A stretch of 64,000 nt of DNA from PGYT01 sp963675055 (lineage in GTDB: Bacteria; Bacteroidota; Ignavibacteria; Ignavibacteriales; Melioribacteraceae). Positions 27,406-36,600 of the stretch are shown here, one piece after another (position 1 is the first letter of the stretch; each line of letters begins with the position of its first letter). The notes under the pieces are model-generated. The model made no database searches and had not been told where the DNA came from. It saw only the letters and a program-made list of their open reading frames with translations. Location of the stretch: positions 434,001 to 498,000 of the forward strand of contig CAXXJE010000002.1 of assembly GCA_963675055.2 (NCBI GenBank), given 5' to 3'. The position numbers and the translations under genes are program-made.

Positions 27406-27436
27406 TTTCGGGGGAGCCGAATTTATACTACATTTG
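27406..27436 (+). promoter_or_regulatory. Candidate promoter of the MocR gene
   Basis: TTTC at 27406-27409 and TACATTTG at 27429-27436 are separated by 19 bases. This resembles the Bacteroidota promoter pattern TTTG-N19-21-TAnnTTTG. It would place the transcript start about 17 bases before the ATG at 27460. Based on pattern only. Confidence 0.35.
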
Positions 27437-27459
27437 AACAGACAATTCGGGAAATTCAA

Positions 27460-28947
27460 ATGGTATTTATTAATCTGAACAACGAAAGAGAGGCACCTCT
27501 TTTTCAGCAGGTTGTAGCACAGATTAAAGAGAAGATAGACAGCCGCGTACTCCAGCCGGGATTCCGTCTTCCTTCAACGAGATCACTTGCGGATAAACTC
27601 GGGGTTAACCGAACAACTATATATAAAGCTTACCAGGAATTATGGGCTCTGGGTTATATAGAAAGCCGCTCCGGCTCGTACTCGTTCGTAAGGCAGCGCA
27701 GGAAAATTCGGCAAACGAGCAATCCCCAGCCCCAAAATATCATTGACTGGGACAATTGTATAAACGAAAATGCCGAGCGTGTTTGTAACATATTCGGCGG
27801 TATCAACTACCCGTTCAGCGAAAAGAAAATAAAATTCGACGGGATTGATCTCGGGAGGCTGCATCCCGATACAAGGTTGTACCCGCTGAGTAAATTCAAA
27901 GCTTGTTTAAGCAAAGTTATAAATGAACAGGGTGAAGAAATTCTTAATTACGGCGATACACTGGGTTATTATCCGCTCCGCGAGTACATAGCCCACCGTC
28001 AGCAGCTTCACGGTATTCAGACAAATACAGAAGAAGTAATTATTACAAATGGTGCACAGAACGCGATTGATCTCGTACTGAAATTGCTTGCAAAACCGGG
28101 TTCGAGGGTATTCGTTGAATCTCCGACGTACGGAATGATAATACCGACATTAAAATACTACAACTGTGAAATAGTCAGCATACCTATGAAGGATGACGGA
28201 GTAGATATCGACACAATTGAAAGGGAGTTCGAAAAAGGATTGCCGATATTCTTATATACTATGCCGAATTTTCAGAATCCTACGGGAATTACAACTAGTC
28301 AGGCGCACAGGGAAAAACTGCTGGCTCTTTTTGAAAAACATCGGATTCCCATCATTGAGGACGCATTTGAAGAGGAGATGAAATACTTCGGAAAAGTTCC
28401 GCTTCCAATAAAATCAATGGATACAGGCGGAGTAGTAATATATATCGGCAGTTTTTCCAAAGTACTATTCCCCGGTATACGCAAAGGCTGGATAACAGCC
28501 GACACTGAATGCATAAAAAAGCTTGCAGCTATTAAACGCTTCAGCGATCTGACTTCGGCATTACCCGAGCAGGCAGCTCTTGCAGAGTTTTGCCGGCAGG
28601 GGCATTACGAACTACATATTAAAAAGATTCATAAGATATATCGCAGAAGAATGATGGCGGCAGTAAATGCGCTGTCCGAAAAGGTTAAGAATAAAAATAT
28701 AATTTGGAACGAGCCGAACGGCGGTTATACAATATGGATGCGCCTTGCAAACACGAAAAAATCATACATTGAGATAAATGAAATGCTTCTGGAAAACAAA
28801 GTCAGATTCGCACTTGGTAAGGATTTTTTTCACGAGAACTCGAAGAAGATATACCTTAGACTGGCAATAGCAAGTTTAAACGAGGAAGAAATCGTTGAAG
28901 GGATTGAAAGATTTTCAGCAGCGCTGAAAGAAATATATAAAAACTAA
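27460..28947 (+). CDS. MocR-family regulator (GntR DNA-binding domain plus aminotransferase fold)
   Basis: A PLP-binding transcription factor. The N-terminus (about 5-75) is a winged helix of the GntR type (APLFQQVVAQIKEKI, then LPSTRSLADKLGVNRTTIYKAYQEL). A linker follows, then a full class-I aminotransferase-like fold with the PLP-lysine in YIGSFSKVLFPGIRKGW and ITNGAQNAID near the start. I chose the ATG at 27460 because CGGGA lies seven bases upstream and the protein then starts at the usual place; a longer reading from 27388 runs through the candidate operator. It precedes an aminotransferase by 24 bases and likely controls this cluster and itself. Confidence 0.92.
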   Translation: MVFINLNNEREAPLFQQVVAQIKEKIDSRVLQPGFRLPSTRSLADKLGVNRTTIYKAYQELWALGYIESRSGSYSFVRQRRKIRQTSNPQPQNIIDWDNCINENAERVCNIFGGINYPFSEKKIKFDGIDLGRLHPDTRLYPLSKFKACLSKVINEQGEEILNYGDTLGYYPLREYIAHRQQLHGIQTNTEEVIITNGAQNAIDLVLKLLAKPGSRVFVESPTYGMIIPTLKYYNCEIVSIPMKDDGVDIDTIEREFEKGLPIFLYTMPNFQNPTGITTSQAHREKLLALFEKHRIPIIEDAFEEEMKYFGKVPLPIKSMDTGGVVIYIGSFSKVLFPGIRKGWITADTECIKKLAAIKRFSDLTSALPEQAALAEFCRQGHYELHIKKIHKIYRRRMMAAVNALSEKVKNKNIIWNEPNGGYTIWMRLANTKKSYIEINEMLLENKVRFALGKDFFHENSKKIYLRLAIASLNEEEIVEGIERFSAALKEIYKN

Positions 28948-28971
28948 CAAGAATTAATCGGGGGAATTAAA

Positions 28972-30174
28972 TTGGATATAAATAAATTACTCGCTACCAG
29001 AACAAAGCAAATAAACGCAAGTGCAATAAGAGAATTGTTAAAACTCGGTGCCAGTAAAAAACTGATTTCGCTCGGTGGCGGACTTCCATCACCCGATAGT
29101 TTCCCGGTCGATTTGATCCCGGAACTAACTGAAAGAGTTTTAACAAAGTACGGTTCAGCCGCACTGCAATACGATATGACCGAGGGATTCATCCCATTGC
29201 GTGAAGCATTAATTGATTATCTGCTTACAAAAAAGATAAATGCAAAGTTAGAGAACGTATACATTACCAGCGGATCACAGGGATTCCTGGATAGTATCGG
29301 TAAAATACTTGTTTCTCCGGGCGACTATGTGGCGGTTGAGGGTCCGACTTATCTTGCAGCACTTCAGGCTTTTAATGCATACGGCGCACAATACGCAGTA
29401 ATTGAAACCGATGAGGAGGGAATTATTCCCGAGTCACTTGCAAGAGTGCTTAACGAGTATCCTGTTAAGTTCATTTACACAATACCCACTTTTCAGAATC
29501 CGTCAGGCAAAACTCTAAAGACAAAAAGAAGGCAGCGGATCGCAGATATTATTCGTGAGTATGACAAACTCCTTGTTGAAGATGATCCCTACGGATCTTT
29601 ACGCTACAAGGGCGAAGAAGAACCGCCGATTAAAATGCTGGCACCTTCTAACGTGATTTATACAAGCACCTTCTCGAAAATATTTGCGCCAGGTATAAGG
29701 GTTGGATTTTTTGTCGCTCCGGAAGAACTCGGAAGATGGATGGTTCTTGCCAAGCAGGGAGTTGATTTGAATACATGCACATTAAGTCAGGCTCTGGCAA
29801 CCGAATATCTCACAGGAGGTTACCTGCTACCGCATATTGAGAAAGTCAAAAAGCTTTACTCACCAAAGCTCGAAACGATGCTGCAGGAATTGGAAAACAA
29901 TTTTTCCGATGAATACAAATGGTCACACCCCGAAGGCGGAATGTTTCTCTGGATGGAAGGTCCGAAAGGAATCGACATGGAAGAGATTTTGAAATTGACT
30001 CTTAAGCGCAGCGTTGGATTTGTGCCCGGAAAATTCTTTTATCCCGACACTTCGGAAAGACCGGAGACTATACGTCTGAACTTTACGAACGTTGCCATTG
30101 ATGAAATAAAATCGGCAATAAAAGTGATTGCCGAAGTTCTTCACGCTCACTCTGAGCGGACGATAAATCTCTAA
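28972..30174 (+). CDS. PLP-dependent aminotransferase, class I/II (LysN/2-aminoadipate type)
   Basis: A 400-residue aminotransferase. Visible are the substrate loop LISLGGGLPSPDSFP, the cofactor region ITSGSQGFLD, the NPSGKTL segment, DDPYGSLRY and the PLP-binding Lys in YTSTFSKIFAPGIRVG, plus the C-terminal Arg in IRLNFTN. The GGGLPSPDSFP start is typical of LysN-like 2-aminoadipate and branched/aromatic aminotransferases; the substrate cannot be fixed. The start is TTG at 28972 with GGGGGA seven to eight bases upstream. It lies between the MocR regulator and rarD, so it is probably under MocR control. Confidence 0.9.
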   Translation: MDINKLLATRTKQINASAIRELLKLGASKKLISLGGGLPSPDSFPVDLIPELTERVLTKYGSAALQYDMTEGFIPLREALIDYLLTKKINAKLENVYITSGSQGFLDSIGKILVSPGDYVAVEGPTYLAALQAFNAYGAQYAVIETDEEGIIPESLARVLNEYPVKFIYTIPTFQNPSGKTLKTKRRQRIADIIREYDKLLVEDDPYGSLRYKGEEEPPIKMLAPSNVIYTSTFSKIFAPGIRVGFFVAPEELGRWMVLAKQGVDLNTCTLSQALATEYLTGGYLLPHIEKVKKLYSPKLETMLQELENNFSDEYKWSHPEGGMFLWMEGPKGIDMEEILKLTLKRSVGFVPGKFFYPDTSERPETIRLNFTNVAIDEIKSAIKVIAEVLHAHSERTINL

Positions 30175-30702
30175 AAATCATTCCGCAATATCAGGAGACT
30201 TCTAAATGAACAAGGGTGTAGTATACGCACTATCGGCATATTTATTCTGGGGACTTCATCCCGTCTACTGGAAACTTCTGCGAAGTGTTCCTGCTTACGA
30301 GATAGTTATGCATCGAATAATGTGGTCGTTAGTATTCTTTGCAATTATAATTACGATTCGGCGGGACTGGAAACAGTTTTTCTCTAAACTCCGCAGCAGC
30401 ACTAATAGAAAAACACTAATTATTACCGCGTTCCTGATCAGTTCCAACTGGGGTCTGTATATTTGGGCTGTGAATGCCGGCTTTATAGTTGAAACGAGTC
30501 TTGGTTACTTTATTAGCCCCCTTATCAGCGTCATTCTTGGTGTAATGTTTTTCAAAGAAAAGCTTCGTCGTGTTCAATGGACAGCTGTTGCTCTTGCGGC
30601 TTCCGGGGTAATATACATGACGTTCATCTATGGACAGTTTCCATGGATAAGTTTATATCTTGCCGGTACTTGGGGACTTTACGGGATGCTTCGCAAGAAA
30701 GT

Positions 30703-30711
30703 TAACTTCGG
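30703..30711. repeat. Target-site duplication, left copy
   Basis: TAACTTCGG directly left of the insertion sequence; the same nine bases follow its right end at 32074-32082. Nine (or eight) base duplications are usual for IS256-type elements. Confidence 0.9.
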
Positions 30712-32073
30712 GCATAAAGTCAAACTTAGTTGAAATTTGAGGCTCCCATTTTTTAAGCTACCTTCTGTTGTTCCAAGTTTAACTCTGCCATAATAGCTGA
30801 TTTTAATAAATATAGTTTATTATAATTGTTAACTCTGCGAAGCCTGATTTCTATTTCCAGCAATGCTGATGCAACCCACCTTGACTTCATATCTGAGTTT
30901 ACCCAGTTTTTTACATTCCTTAAATGTTTTGCCAGTAGGGAGTTCATGCTCTCTATCATATTCGTGGTTGTAAACGAACGTCCCAACTCTTCAACAAGCC
31001 CCAGCCTGTGCATTGTCAGAGTTTCTTCCAGTCCCTCTTCCAAAGAATTGGCAGCGCTGCGGTTTATTTTTTTCAATTCATCCCGGATCTCAAATAGTCT
31101 AATTTTCGCTTCTTCATAAAGCGGCTCACTATATGCCCGCTGAAGTTTACCCTTAAATACCGGTTTCTCTTTTTCACTTAAGTAACTGATAACATTTTCC
31201 CGCTTATGCCATTGGCAACGCTGAACAACCACAAACTCGCCGAATACTTCATCTACTGCTTTACGTAAGCCTTTAGAGCCATCAAGGAGGGCAAGCAAGC
31301 CACCTGTAAAACTAAAACCTCTTTCAATTAGACCTTGGAGTAAGCCTTTAACCGCAGTACTGTTTTCAGTAGTAGTTTGTACGAAACCCAACGGTACTTT
31401 TACTCCCATGCTTGTGACTCCCAGGGCTATTACAACATTATCCCTTGATAAGTATTTGCCATCTATTACTATTGCCAGGAACTCGTAGTTGCTCAAGTCC
31501 CGCTTCTCAAATTCTTCCAACGCTTTGCTGCTTTCTTCTTTAAAACGCCGGCTGATACTTGATTGGCTCATCCCGAAACTATCGGTTATACTTCGAGTTA
31601 CTTTTTCATAATCATGCTGGCTTAAACCGAGTATTATCTTTTTCAATACTTCCTCGCCCGGCATATCAATACTATGTAGTTTCTCATAATACTCCGGTGT
31701 TTCTGTTTTACCTGTCAGTTTATTGAACAACCGGGGAACATCTACCTTCACTTTTTCTGAACCGATGCGAATGCTGCCCGGATTACTGCTCCATCGAGAG
31801 AATTCTCCGCTACGGCTGTATTTTTCTCCTGCTTTTGACCTTATCTCGTCTTCCATTAATTGGTTATAATATAGCTTCATAACCTCAACTAAATTACTGA
31901 ACAGTTCGAATTGAATATCTCTTGGTTGTGACAATAACCATTCAAGGTTTTTCCTTTCAATTTTGCTATCTTGCATCCGAGGCTCCTTTTTGTTTTTTGT
32001 TACTCCAATTTCAAATTACAAATTTTTTGGGAGCCTCTTCTTTTTTTATTTCAACTAGGATTGAATATATATC
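30712..32073 (-). mobile_element. IS256-family insertion sequence
   Basis: A 1362-base element carrying one transposase gene on the minus strand. The ends form an imperfect inverted repeat sharing TAGTTGAAAT and a TCAA block: the left end begins GCATAAAGTCAAAC, the reverse of the right end begins GATATATATTCAATCC. Sub-terminal GAGGCTCCC blocks occur near both ends. It is flanked by the nine-base duplication TAACTTCGG and interrupts rarD. The intact transposase and exact duplication indicate a recent insertion. Confidence 0.93.
30753..31976 (-). CDS. Mutator-type (IS256 family) transposase
   Basis: A DDE transposase of 407 residues, the normal length for IS256-type enzymes. The catalytic residues are Asp172 (VIDGKYL), Asp232 (LLDGSKGL) and Glu342 (TNMIESMNS). 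The family motif CxxH is present as Cys254-Gln-Trp-His257, and the N-terminal part has the helix-turn-helix-like MSQSSISRRF. No interruption is visible, so the enzyme should be active. Confidence 0.95.
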   Translation of the reverse strand: MQDSKIERKNLEWLLSQPRDIQFELFSNLVEVMKLYYNQLMEDEIRSKAGEKYSRSGEFSRWSSNPGSIRIGSEKVKVDVPRLFNKLTGKTETPEYYEKLHSIDMPGEEVLKKIILGLSQHDYEKVTRSITDSFGMSQSSISRRFKEESSKALEEFEKRDLSNYEFLAIVIDGKYLSRDNVVIALGVTSMGVKVPLGFVQTTTENSTAVKGLLQGLIERGFSFTGGLLALLDGSKGLRKAVDEVFGEFVVVQRCQWHKRENVISYLSEKEKPVFKGKLQRAYSEPLYEEAKIRLFEIRDELKKINRSAANSLEEGLEETLTMHRLGLVEELGRSFTTTNMIESMNSLLAKHLRNVKNWVNSDMKSRWVASALLEIEIRLRRVNNYNKLYLLKSAIMAELNLEQQKVA

Positions 32074-32082
32074 TAACTTCGG
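32074..32082. repeat. Target-site duplication, right copy
   Basis: TAACTTCGG directly right of the insertion sequence, identical to 30703-30711. Confidence 0.9.
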
Positions 32083-32504
32083 TTCGGTCGAAGGACTTAC
32101 GATAGAAACAGCATTACTCTCAATACCGGCAGTAATCTTTATGTTATTTCTCACCTCAACGGGTTCAAACTCATTCATTATTTTTGACACGAACATTACC
32201 TTACTGCTTATTGGAGCCGGTATCACTTCCGGATTGCCCTTAATGGTGTTTATTTATGCATCCAGGCAAATTGATCTTTCACTTATCGGAATACTTCAGT
32301 ATGTCTATCCGACAACTTTGTTTTTAATAGGCACGCTGATTTATGATGAACCGGTTAGTATGATCAAACTCACTGGATTTGTTATCATTTGGATTGCGCT
32401 AATTGTGTATACAGCTGAAAACCTATATTTTAACAAGTCTTCAATAAAAACTCGGAAAGAATTAATTACCGCACTCGAGGAAAACTAATTGGGGAAATAA
32501 TTAT

Positions 32505-33149
32505 ATGGAATATAAATCCAACAGCAGGAATGTTGTGAAGCGTAATCCGAAGCGCGCTTCCTACGATAAGGAAACAATACATGAAATAATAGACGAATCT
32601 CTGATCAGTAATATTGCATTTAATGTAGGAGATCAACCGTATATAATCCCAACGATACATGTTCGTAAAGATGAAACAATATTTCTTCACGGCGCTTCAA
32701 CAAGCAGGCTTCTGAATCATATTGAATCGGGCAGCAATATTTGTTTGTCATTTAATCAATTAGACGGGATAGTCCTGGCAAGATCGGTTTTTCATCACTC
32801 AATGAATTACCGGTCCGCAATTGTATTTGGGAAGGGACGTTCCGCAACAGAACAGGAGCGTTCTGAAATCTTTGAATCCCTTACCGAGAAATTAATTCCG
32901 GGAAGATGGAACGATGCTCGATTACCGTCAGATAAAGAGATTAAGGCAACTAAAATATCAGCAGTAGAAATCGAGGACGCCTCAGCAAAAATTCGTTCAG
33001 GCGGACCGAACGATGAACCGGACGATTACGACCTTGATGTATGGGCCGGAGTTATCCCGGTTAAACAAATTTTTGATGCACCAATCCCGGATGAAAAATT
33101 GCGTGAAGGTATTGCTATTCCGGATTATTTAGATAAATTCCTGAAGTAA
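32505..33149 (+). CDS. Flavin split-barrel protein (pyridoxamine 5'-phosphate oxidase-like)
   Basis: A 214-residue cytoplasmic protein of the FMN-binding split-barrel superfamily, Pyridox_ox_2/NimA-like subgroup. Marks of the group are ISNIAFNVGDQPYIIPTIHV at the start of the barrel, the IFLHGASTSRLLNHI strand and SYRSAIVFGKGR-like segment, and the C-terminal VWAGVIPVKQIFD. It follows the broken rarD by 16 bases with GGGGA before its ATG. Presence near a PLP-responsive regulator hints at vitamin B6 metabolism, but relatives also bind haem or F420 and some reduce nitro compounds. Confidence 0.85.
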   Translation: MEYKSNSRNVVKRNPKRASYDKETIHEIIDESLISNIAFNVGDQPYIIPTIHVRKDETIFLHGASTSRLLNHIESGSNICLSFNQLDGIVLARSVFHHSMNYRSAIVFGKGRSATEQERSEIFESLTEKLIPGRWNDARLPSDKEIKATKISAVEIEDASAKIRSGGPNDEPDDYDLDVWAGVIPVKQIFDAPIPDEKLREGIAIPDYLDKFLK

Positions 33150-33177
33150 ATAATCCGTAAAGGAAAGGCGCCTAATC

Positions 33178-33945
33178 CTGAACAAACCTATTATTATAGC
33201 ACATCGCGGGGCCTCAAATGATGCACCCGAGAATACCCTGGCATCCATCAACCTTGCATGGGAACAGGGTGCCGACGCGGTTGAAGTCGATGTCCGATTC
33301 AGCAAGGATAAGTATCCGGTTGTAATTCATGATGCAAACATCCGCCGTACTACAGGTAAAAATGGATTAGTGAATTCACTCCTTTCTCAGGAATTAAAAC
33401 AACTTGATGCCGGCGGTTGGGAAGGAAGTCAATGGAAGGGAGAACAGATTCCTTTACTATCTGAAGTCATTCCTACTGTTCCATCCGGCAGAAAACTTAT
33501 TATCGAAATCAAGCCGGGCAAAGTATTCATGCCGGAACTTATTCGGGTAGTTAATCAGTCAGGATTGGACCTTAACCAAATTGAGTTTATAAGTTTCGAT
33601 CCGCGAATTTGCGCCGCCATAAAAAAGGACTTCCCGACATGCAAAGTTTTACTGCTATCAGAGCTGGACTATACATGGCTTCATAGAATATTCAGACCTT
33701 CAACGAACAAATTAATTGATATCGTTCTCAATTATAATCTCGATGGATTAAATCTTTGGGCCGGGAATATGATTGATACAGGTCTAATTCAAAAATGTTA
33801 TAAGCACAAACTTCTACTTTATACCTGGACAACGAATTCAACCGGGAAGGCTATTGAATTATCTGACATTGGAGTAGACGGGATTACTACAGACCGGGTA
33901 AAGTCGATTAAAGAATGCTTGGATGCATACTTCCAATTGGCATAG
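33178..33945 (+). CDS. Glycerophosphodiester phosphodiesterase, probable CTG start
   Basis: Hydrolyses glycerophosphodiesters to glycerol 3-phosphate and an alcohol. The conserved N-terminus with AHRGASNDAPENTLAS and EVDVRFSKDKYPVVIHD contains the catalytic His, Glu and Asp. The frame is closed upstream by a TAA at 33151-33153, and between that stop and the HRG motif there is no ATG, GTG or TTG; the best start is CTG at 33178, nine bases after AGGAAAGG. A start at the later ATG/GTG would delete the catalytic motif. The product of 255 residues is then a normal cytoplasmic family member. The next plus-strand gene follows after 70 bases. Confidence 0.88.
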   Translation: MNKPIIIAHRGASNDAPENTLASINLAWEQGADAVEVDVRFSKDKYPVVIHDANIRRTTGKNGLVNSLLSQELKQLDAGGWEGSQWKGEQIPLLSEVIPTVPSGRKLIIEIKPGKVFMPELIRVVNQSGLDLNQIEFISFDPRICAAIKKDFPTCKVLLLSELDYTWLHRIFRPSTNKLIDIVLNYNLDGLNLWAGNMIDTGLIQKCYKHKLLLYTWTTNSTGKAIELSDIGVDGITTDRVKSIKECLDAYFQLA

Positions 33946-34015
33946 ACATTTATTTCAATTAAATTACCGTATCAATTTTTCTTCTTTTTCAGGTCTGGCA
34001 CAGCCGGTATAAATC

Positions 34016-34978
34016 ATGTCAAAAGTTGTAATAGCAATTCACGGATTGGGGAACAAACCTGATAAGGATACACTGGAATACTGGTGGCTCACCTCAATCA
34101 AAGAAGGTCTTAAAGGAATCGGACAGTATATATTTCCAGCCGGATTTGAGATGGTTTATTGGGCTGATATACTATACGAAAAGCCCCTGGATATTGCGAT
34201 CAACGATAAAGATAATCCGCTATACCTGGAAGAGAAATACACACCCGCTCCAGTTAATTATAAGCCGTCTCCGCATAGTTTAAGGAAAAAGGTTTTAGAT
34301 GTGCTTGAGAAACAAATGGATAAAGTACTTCTTAACGGCGATCATTTTCCCGGTTTCGATCAAATAACGGAGATGATTATTCACAAATACTTCCGTGACC
34401 TGGAAATATACTATGACAAAACATCTGCCGGCAAAGATACTCCGCGGGACTTGATTAGAAACCGGTTATACAAAGTTCTTCAAAAATATAAGAAACACGA
34501 AATTATGCTTATCGGACATTCGATGGGTTCAATAGTAGCCTACGATGTGCTTAGTATTCTCAAACCGGAAATAAACATCAGCACTCTTGTTACTATGGGA
34601 TCACCGCTCGGTTTGCCAGTTGTAATGAATAAGATATCAGCGGAGTTAGGATTAAAGATAAATGAGACGAATAAACTGACTACACCTCCCGGAGTATTAA
34701 ATAACTGGTTTAATTTCTCGGACCTTGAAGATAAAGTAGCCATGAACTATAATTTAGCAGACGATTACGATCCGAGCCCGAGAGGTGTATCACCCCGGGA
34801 TTTCATCGTAAATAATAACTACACAATCAACGAAGTTAACAATCCTCACAAGTCATACGGTTACCTTAGAACTCCCGAATTCGCAAATGTTCTTTGTAAC
34901 TTTTTAATGACAAATAAATCCGGCAAGCCCAAATGGCTATATAGCTTATATAATAAAGTTTACAGGCGATTTTTTTAA
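34016..34978 (+). CDS. Alpha/beta hydrolase, lipase-like, cytoplasmic
   Basis: A 320-residue protein with no signal peptide. Residues 4-12 form the oxyanion strand (VVIAIHGLGNKP), and GHSMGS at about residue 167 is the nucleophile elbow. The following strand STLVTMGSPLGLPVV and the late NPHKSYG with a His complete the expected triad order. The long insertion between the first strand and the nucleophile is typical of larger lipase or esterase-like proteins. It resembles the serine-lacking protein at 12285 in the strand after the elbow. The substrate is unknown. Confidence 0.75.
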   Translation: MSKVVIAIHGLGNKPDKDTLEYWWLTSIKEGLKGIGQYIFPAGFEMVYWADILYEKPLDIAINDKDNPLYLEEKYTPAPVNYKPSPHSLRKKVLDVLEKQMDKVLLNGDHFPGFDQITEMIIHKYFRDLEIYYDKTSAGKDTPRDLIRNRLYKVLQKYKKHEIMLIGHSMGSIVAYDVLSILKPEINISTLVTMGSPLGLPVVMNKISAELGLKINETNKLTTPPGVLNNWFNFSDLEDKVAMNYNLADDYDPSPRGVSPRDFIVNNNYTINEVNNPHKSYGYLRTPEFANVLCNFLMTNKSGKPKWLYSLYNKVYRRFF

Positions 34979-35129
34979 TAAACAAATCACATTTGCCACC
35001 TCATAAAACGTGAAATTGACAACCACACCATTTGTAACTATTTTTGCGCATCGTGTATTTACTTGCATACGCAATAACTCAAACAACTATTCGAGTATTT
35101 AATTCCAGACTTAACAGAAAGGGTAAAAA

Positions 35130-35897
35130 ATGATGAAATTAATTTCATGGAATGTTAACGGGATTAGAGCAATAGCCAAAAAGGGATTTCACGAGTGGTT
35201 CAAATCCGTGAGTCCCGACATACTCTGTCTTCAGGAAACCAAAGCATGGGCGGAGCAGCTTGACGATTCCTTATTAAATATAGATGGATATACTTCATAT
35301 TTTTCGGAAGCGTATAAAAAAGGATACAGCGGAGTTGCAGTTTATACAAAACGTGAGCCGTTAAGTGTTAAAAAAGGAATAGGTATTGAGGAATTTGATC
35401 GCGAGGGAAGATTTTTAATTTTGGAATACCCCGAATTCACACTGTTCAATATTTATTACCCGAACGGCAAACGGGATAAAGTAAGATTGAAATATAAAAT
35501 GGATTTCTATGCGGCTTTTCGGAAATACGCCAACTACTTAAAGGCAAAAGGAAAAAAGCTTATAATTTGCGGCGATGTTAATACAGCCCATAAGGAAATA
35601 GATCTTGCAAGACCGAAAGCGAACAGGAAAGTATCCGGTTTCCTGCCTGAAGAATGCGAATGGATAGACGGTTTCCTGGCAGACGGTTATATAGATACCT
35701 TAAGAATGTTCAACCAGAATTCCGAAGTCTATACCTGGTGGGACATGATTACCCGCGCCCGCGACAGGAACGTCGGTTGGCGTATTGACTATTTTTACAT
35801 CAGCGAGGACCTGATAGAGAATATTAAAAATGCATTTACAATGCCTGATGTTATGGGGTCGGATCATTGCCCTGTAGGTATTGATATAAAATTTTAA
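35130..35897 (+). CDS. xth: Exodeoxyribonuclease III
   Basis: AP endonuclease and 3'-exonuclease of base-excision repair. Endonuclease/exonuclease/phosphatase fold of 255 residues with LISWNVNGIRA, the catalytic Glu in LCLQETKAW, the ICGDVNTAHKEIDLARPK loop, and the C-terminal WRIDYFYIS and GSDHCPVGI motifs. Two consecutive ATGs start the gene; the first has AAGGG five bases upstream. Stand-alone, followed by a thioesterase gene after 29 bases. Confidence 0.95.
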   Translation: MMKLISWNVNGIRAIAKKGFHEWFKSVSPDILCLQETKAWAEQLDDSLLNIDGYTSYFSEAYKKGYSGVAVYTKREPLSVKKGIGIEEFDREGRFLILEYPEFTLFNIYYPNGKRDKVRLKYKMDFYAAFRKYANYLKAKGKKLIICGDVNTAHKEIDLARPKANRKVSGFLPEECEWIDGFLADGYIDTLRMFNQNSEVYTWWDMITRARDRNVGWRIDYFYISEDLIENIKNAFTMPDVMGSDHCPVGIDIKF

Positions 35898-35926
35898 ATT
35901 GAATTTGCGGGGACAAATAGAAAACA

Positions 35927-36340
35927 ATGAGCGAGAAACAATTTTATTTTGAATCGGAATTTGAAGTGAAATCATACGACATAGATGTTGTAGGGCATGT
36001 AAATAATATTGTATACATCAGGTGGCTGGAAGATATTCGAATGAATTTCCTCAATAAATTTCTGCCGTACAACGATCTTATGAATAAAGGCATTTCACCT
36101 GTTCTTGTAAACACACAAATTGAATACCTGCAGCCTATAAAAATGTTTGACGAAGTAATTGCTGAATCCTACATCAGCGATGTAAAAGGCCCTCGTTTGT
36201 TCATGGAGTTTGAGTTTTACGTAGGTGAAAGGTTAATGGCAAAAGCAAAGCAGACCGGCATCTTTTTCGATGTACACAAACAGCGTCCTGTGCGTCCGCC
36301 GGAGGAATTCATTAAATTGTGGAAAAACTACGAAAACTAA
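35927..36340 (+). CDS. Acyl-CoA thioesterase, hotdog fold (4HBT type)
   Basis: A 137-residue hotdog-fold protein. The motif YDIDVVGHVNNIVYIRWLED contains the Asp-x4-His-x2-Asn arrangement of the 4-hydroxybenzoyl-CoA thioesterase family. It probably hydrolyses acyl-CoA thioesters in the cytoplasm; the acyl chain is unknown. It sits 29 bases after exonuclease III without functional connection. Confidence 0.88.
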   Translation: MSEKQFYFESEFEVKSYDIDVVGHVNNIVYIRWLEDIRMNFLNKFLPYNDLMNKGISPVLVNTQIEYLQPIKMFDEVIAESYISDVKGPRLFMEFEFYVGERLMAKAKQTGIFFDVHKQRPVRPPEEFIKLWKNYEN

Positions 36341-36476
36341 AATACGCACATCAAACTAATTAATTAAATAATTTTCTTAAATAATAATTTTAAGATTTCA
36401 ATTATTGTCAATTTCTTCTTATCTTTTAGAAGACACATTATCCATTCTGAATATTCTACAATTGTCGTTGTGTTAT

Positions 36477-36529
36477 CGGCCAGATTATTTCTTCAGGGGT
36501 ACATGGCCGGTTTGAGGATTAAAAATCCT
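36477..36529 (+). promoter_or_regulatory. Hairpins in the leader of the R-body operon
   Basis: Two inverted repeats precede the first reb gene: CGGCCA (36477-36482) with TGGCCG (36504-36509), and AGGATT-AAA-AATCCT (36515-36529) followed by a pyrimidine stretch. They could be an operator or a leader structure. There is no gene between 36341 and 36600. Confidence 0.3.
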
Positions 36530-36600
36530 TCTTTCTAAACTGATACCGTTATAGAACAGATACCAAAACAATATTTTTGTCAAACCTAATGGAGGTCATT

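Larger units (their letters stand above)
30206..32488 (+). pseudogene. rarD: rarD-type EamA transporter gene split by an insertion sequence
   Basis: An inner-membrane EamA/DMT-family transporter of the RarD type. The first part (30206-30711) encodes about 169 residues with the first membrane helices (WGLHPVYWKLL, SSNWGLYIWAVN). The second (32083-32488) encodes the remaining helices (QYVYPTTLFLIGTLIYDEP). Joining 30711 to 32083, i.e. deleting the insertion and one copy of the nine-base duplication, restores a continuous 303-residue frame reading RKKVNFGSVEGLTIETALL across the junction. The usual RarD length is about 300. The gene is inactivated by the element at 30712-32073. Confidence 0.92.
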
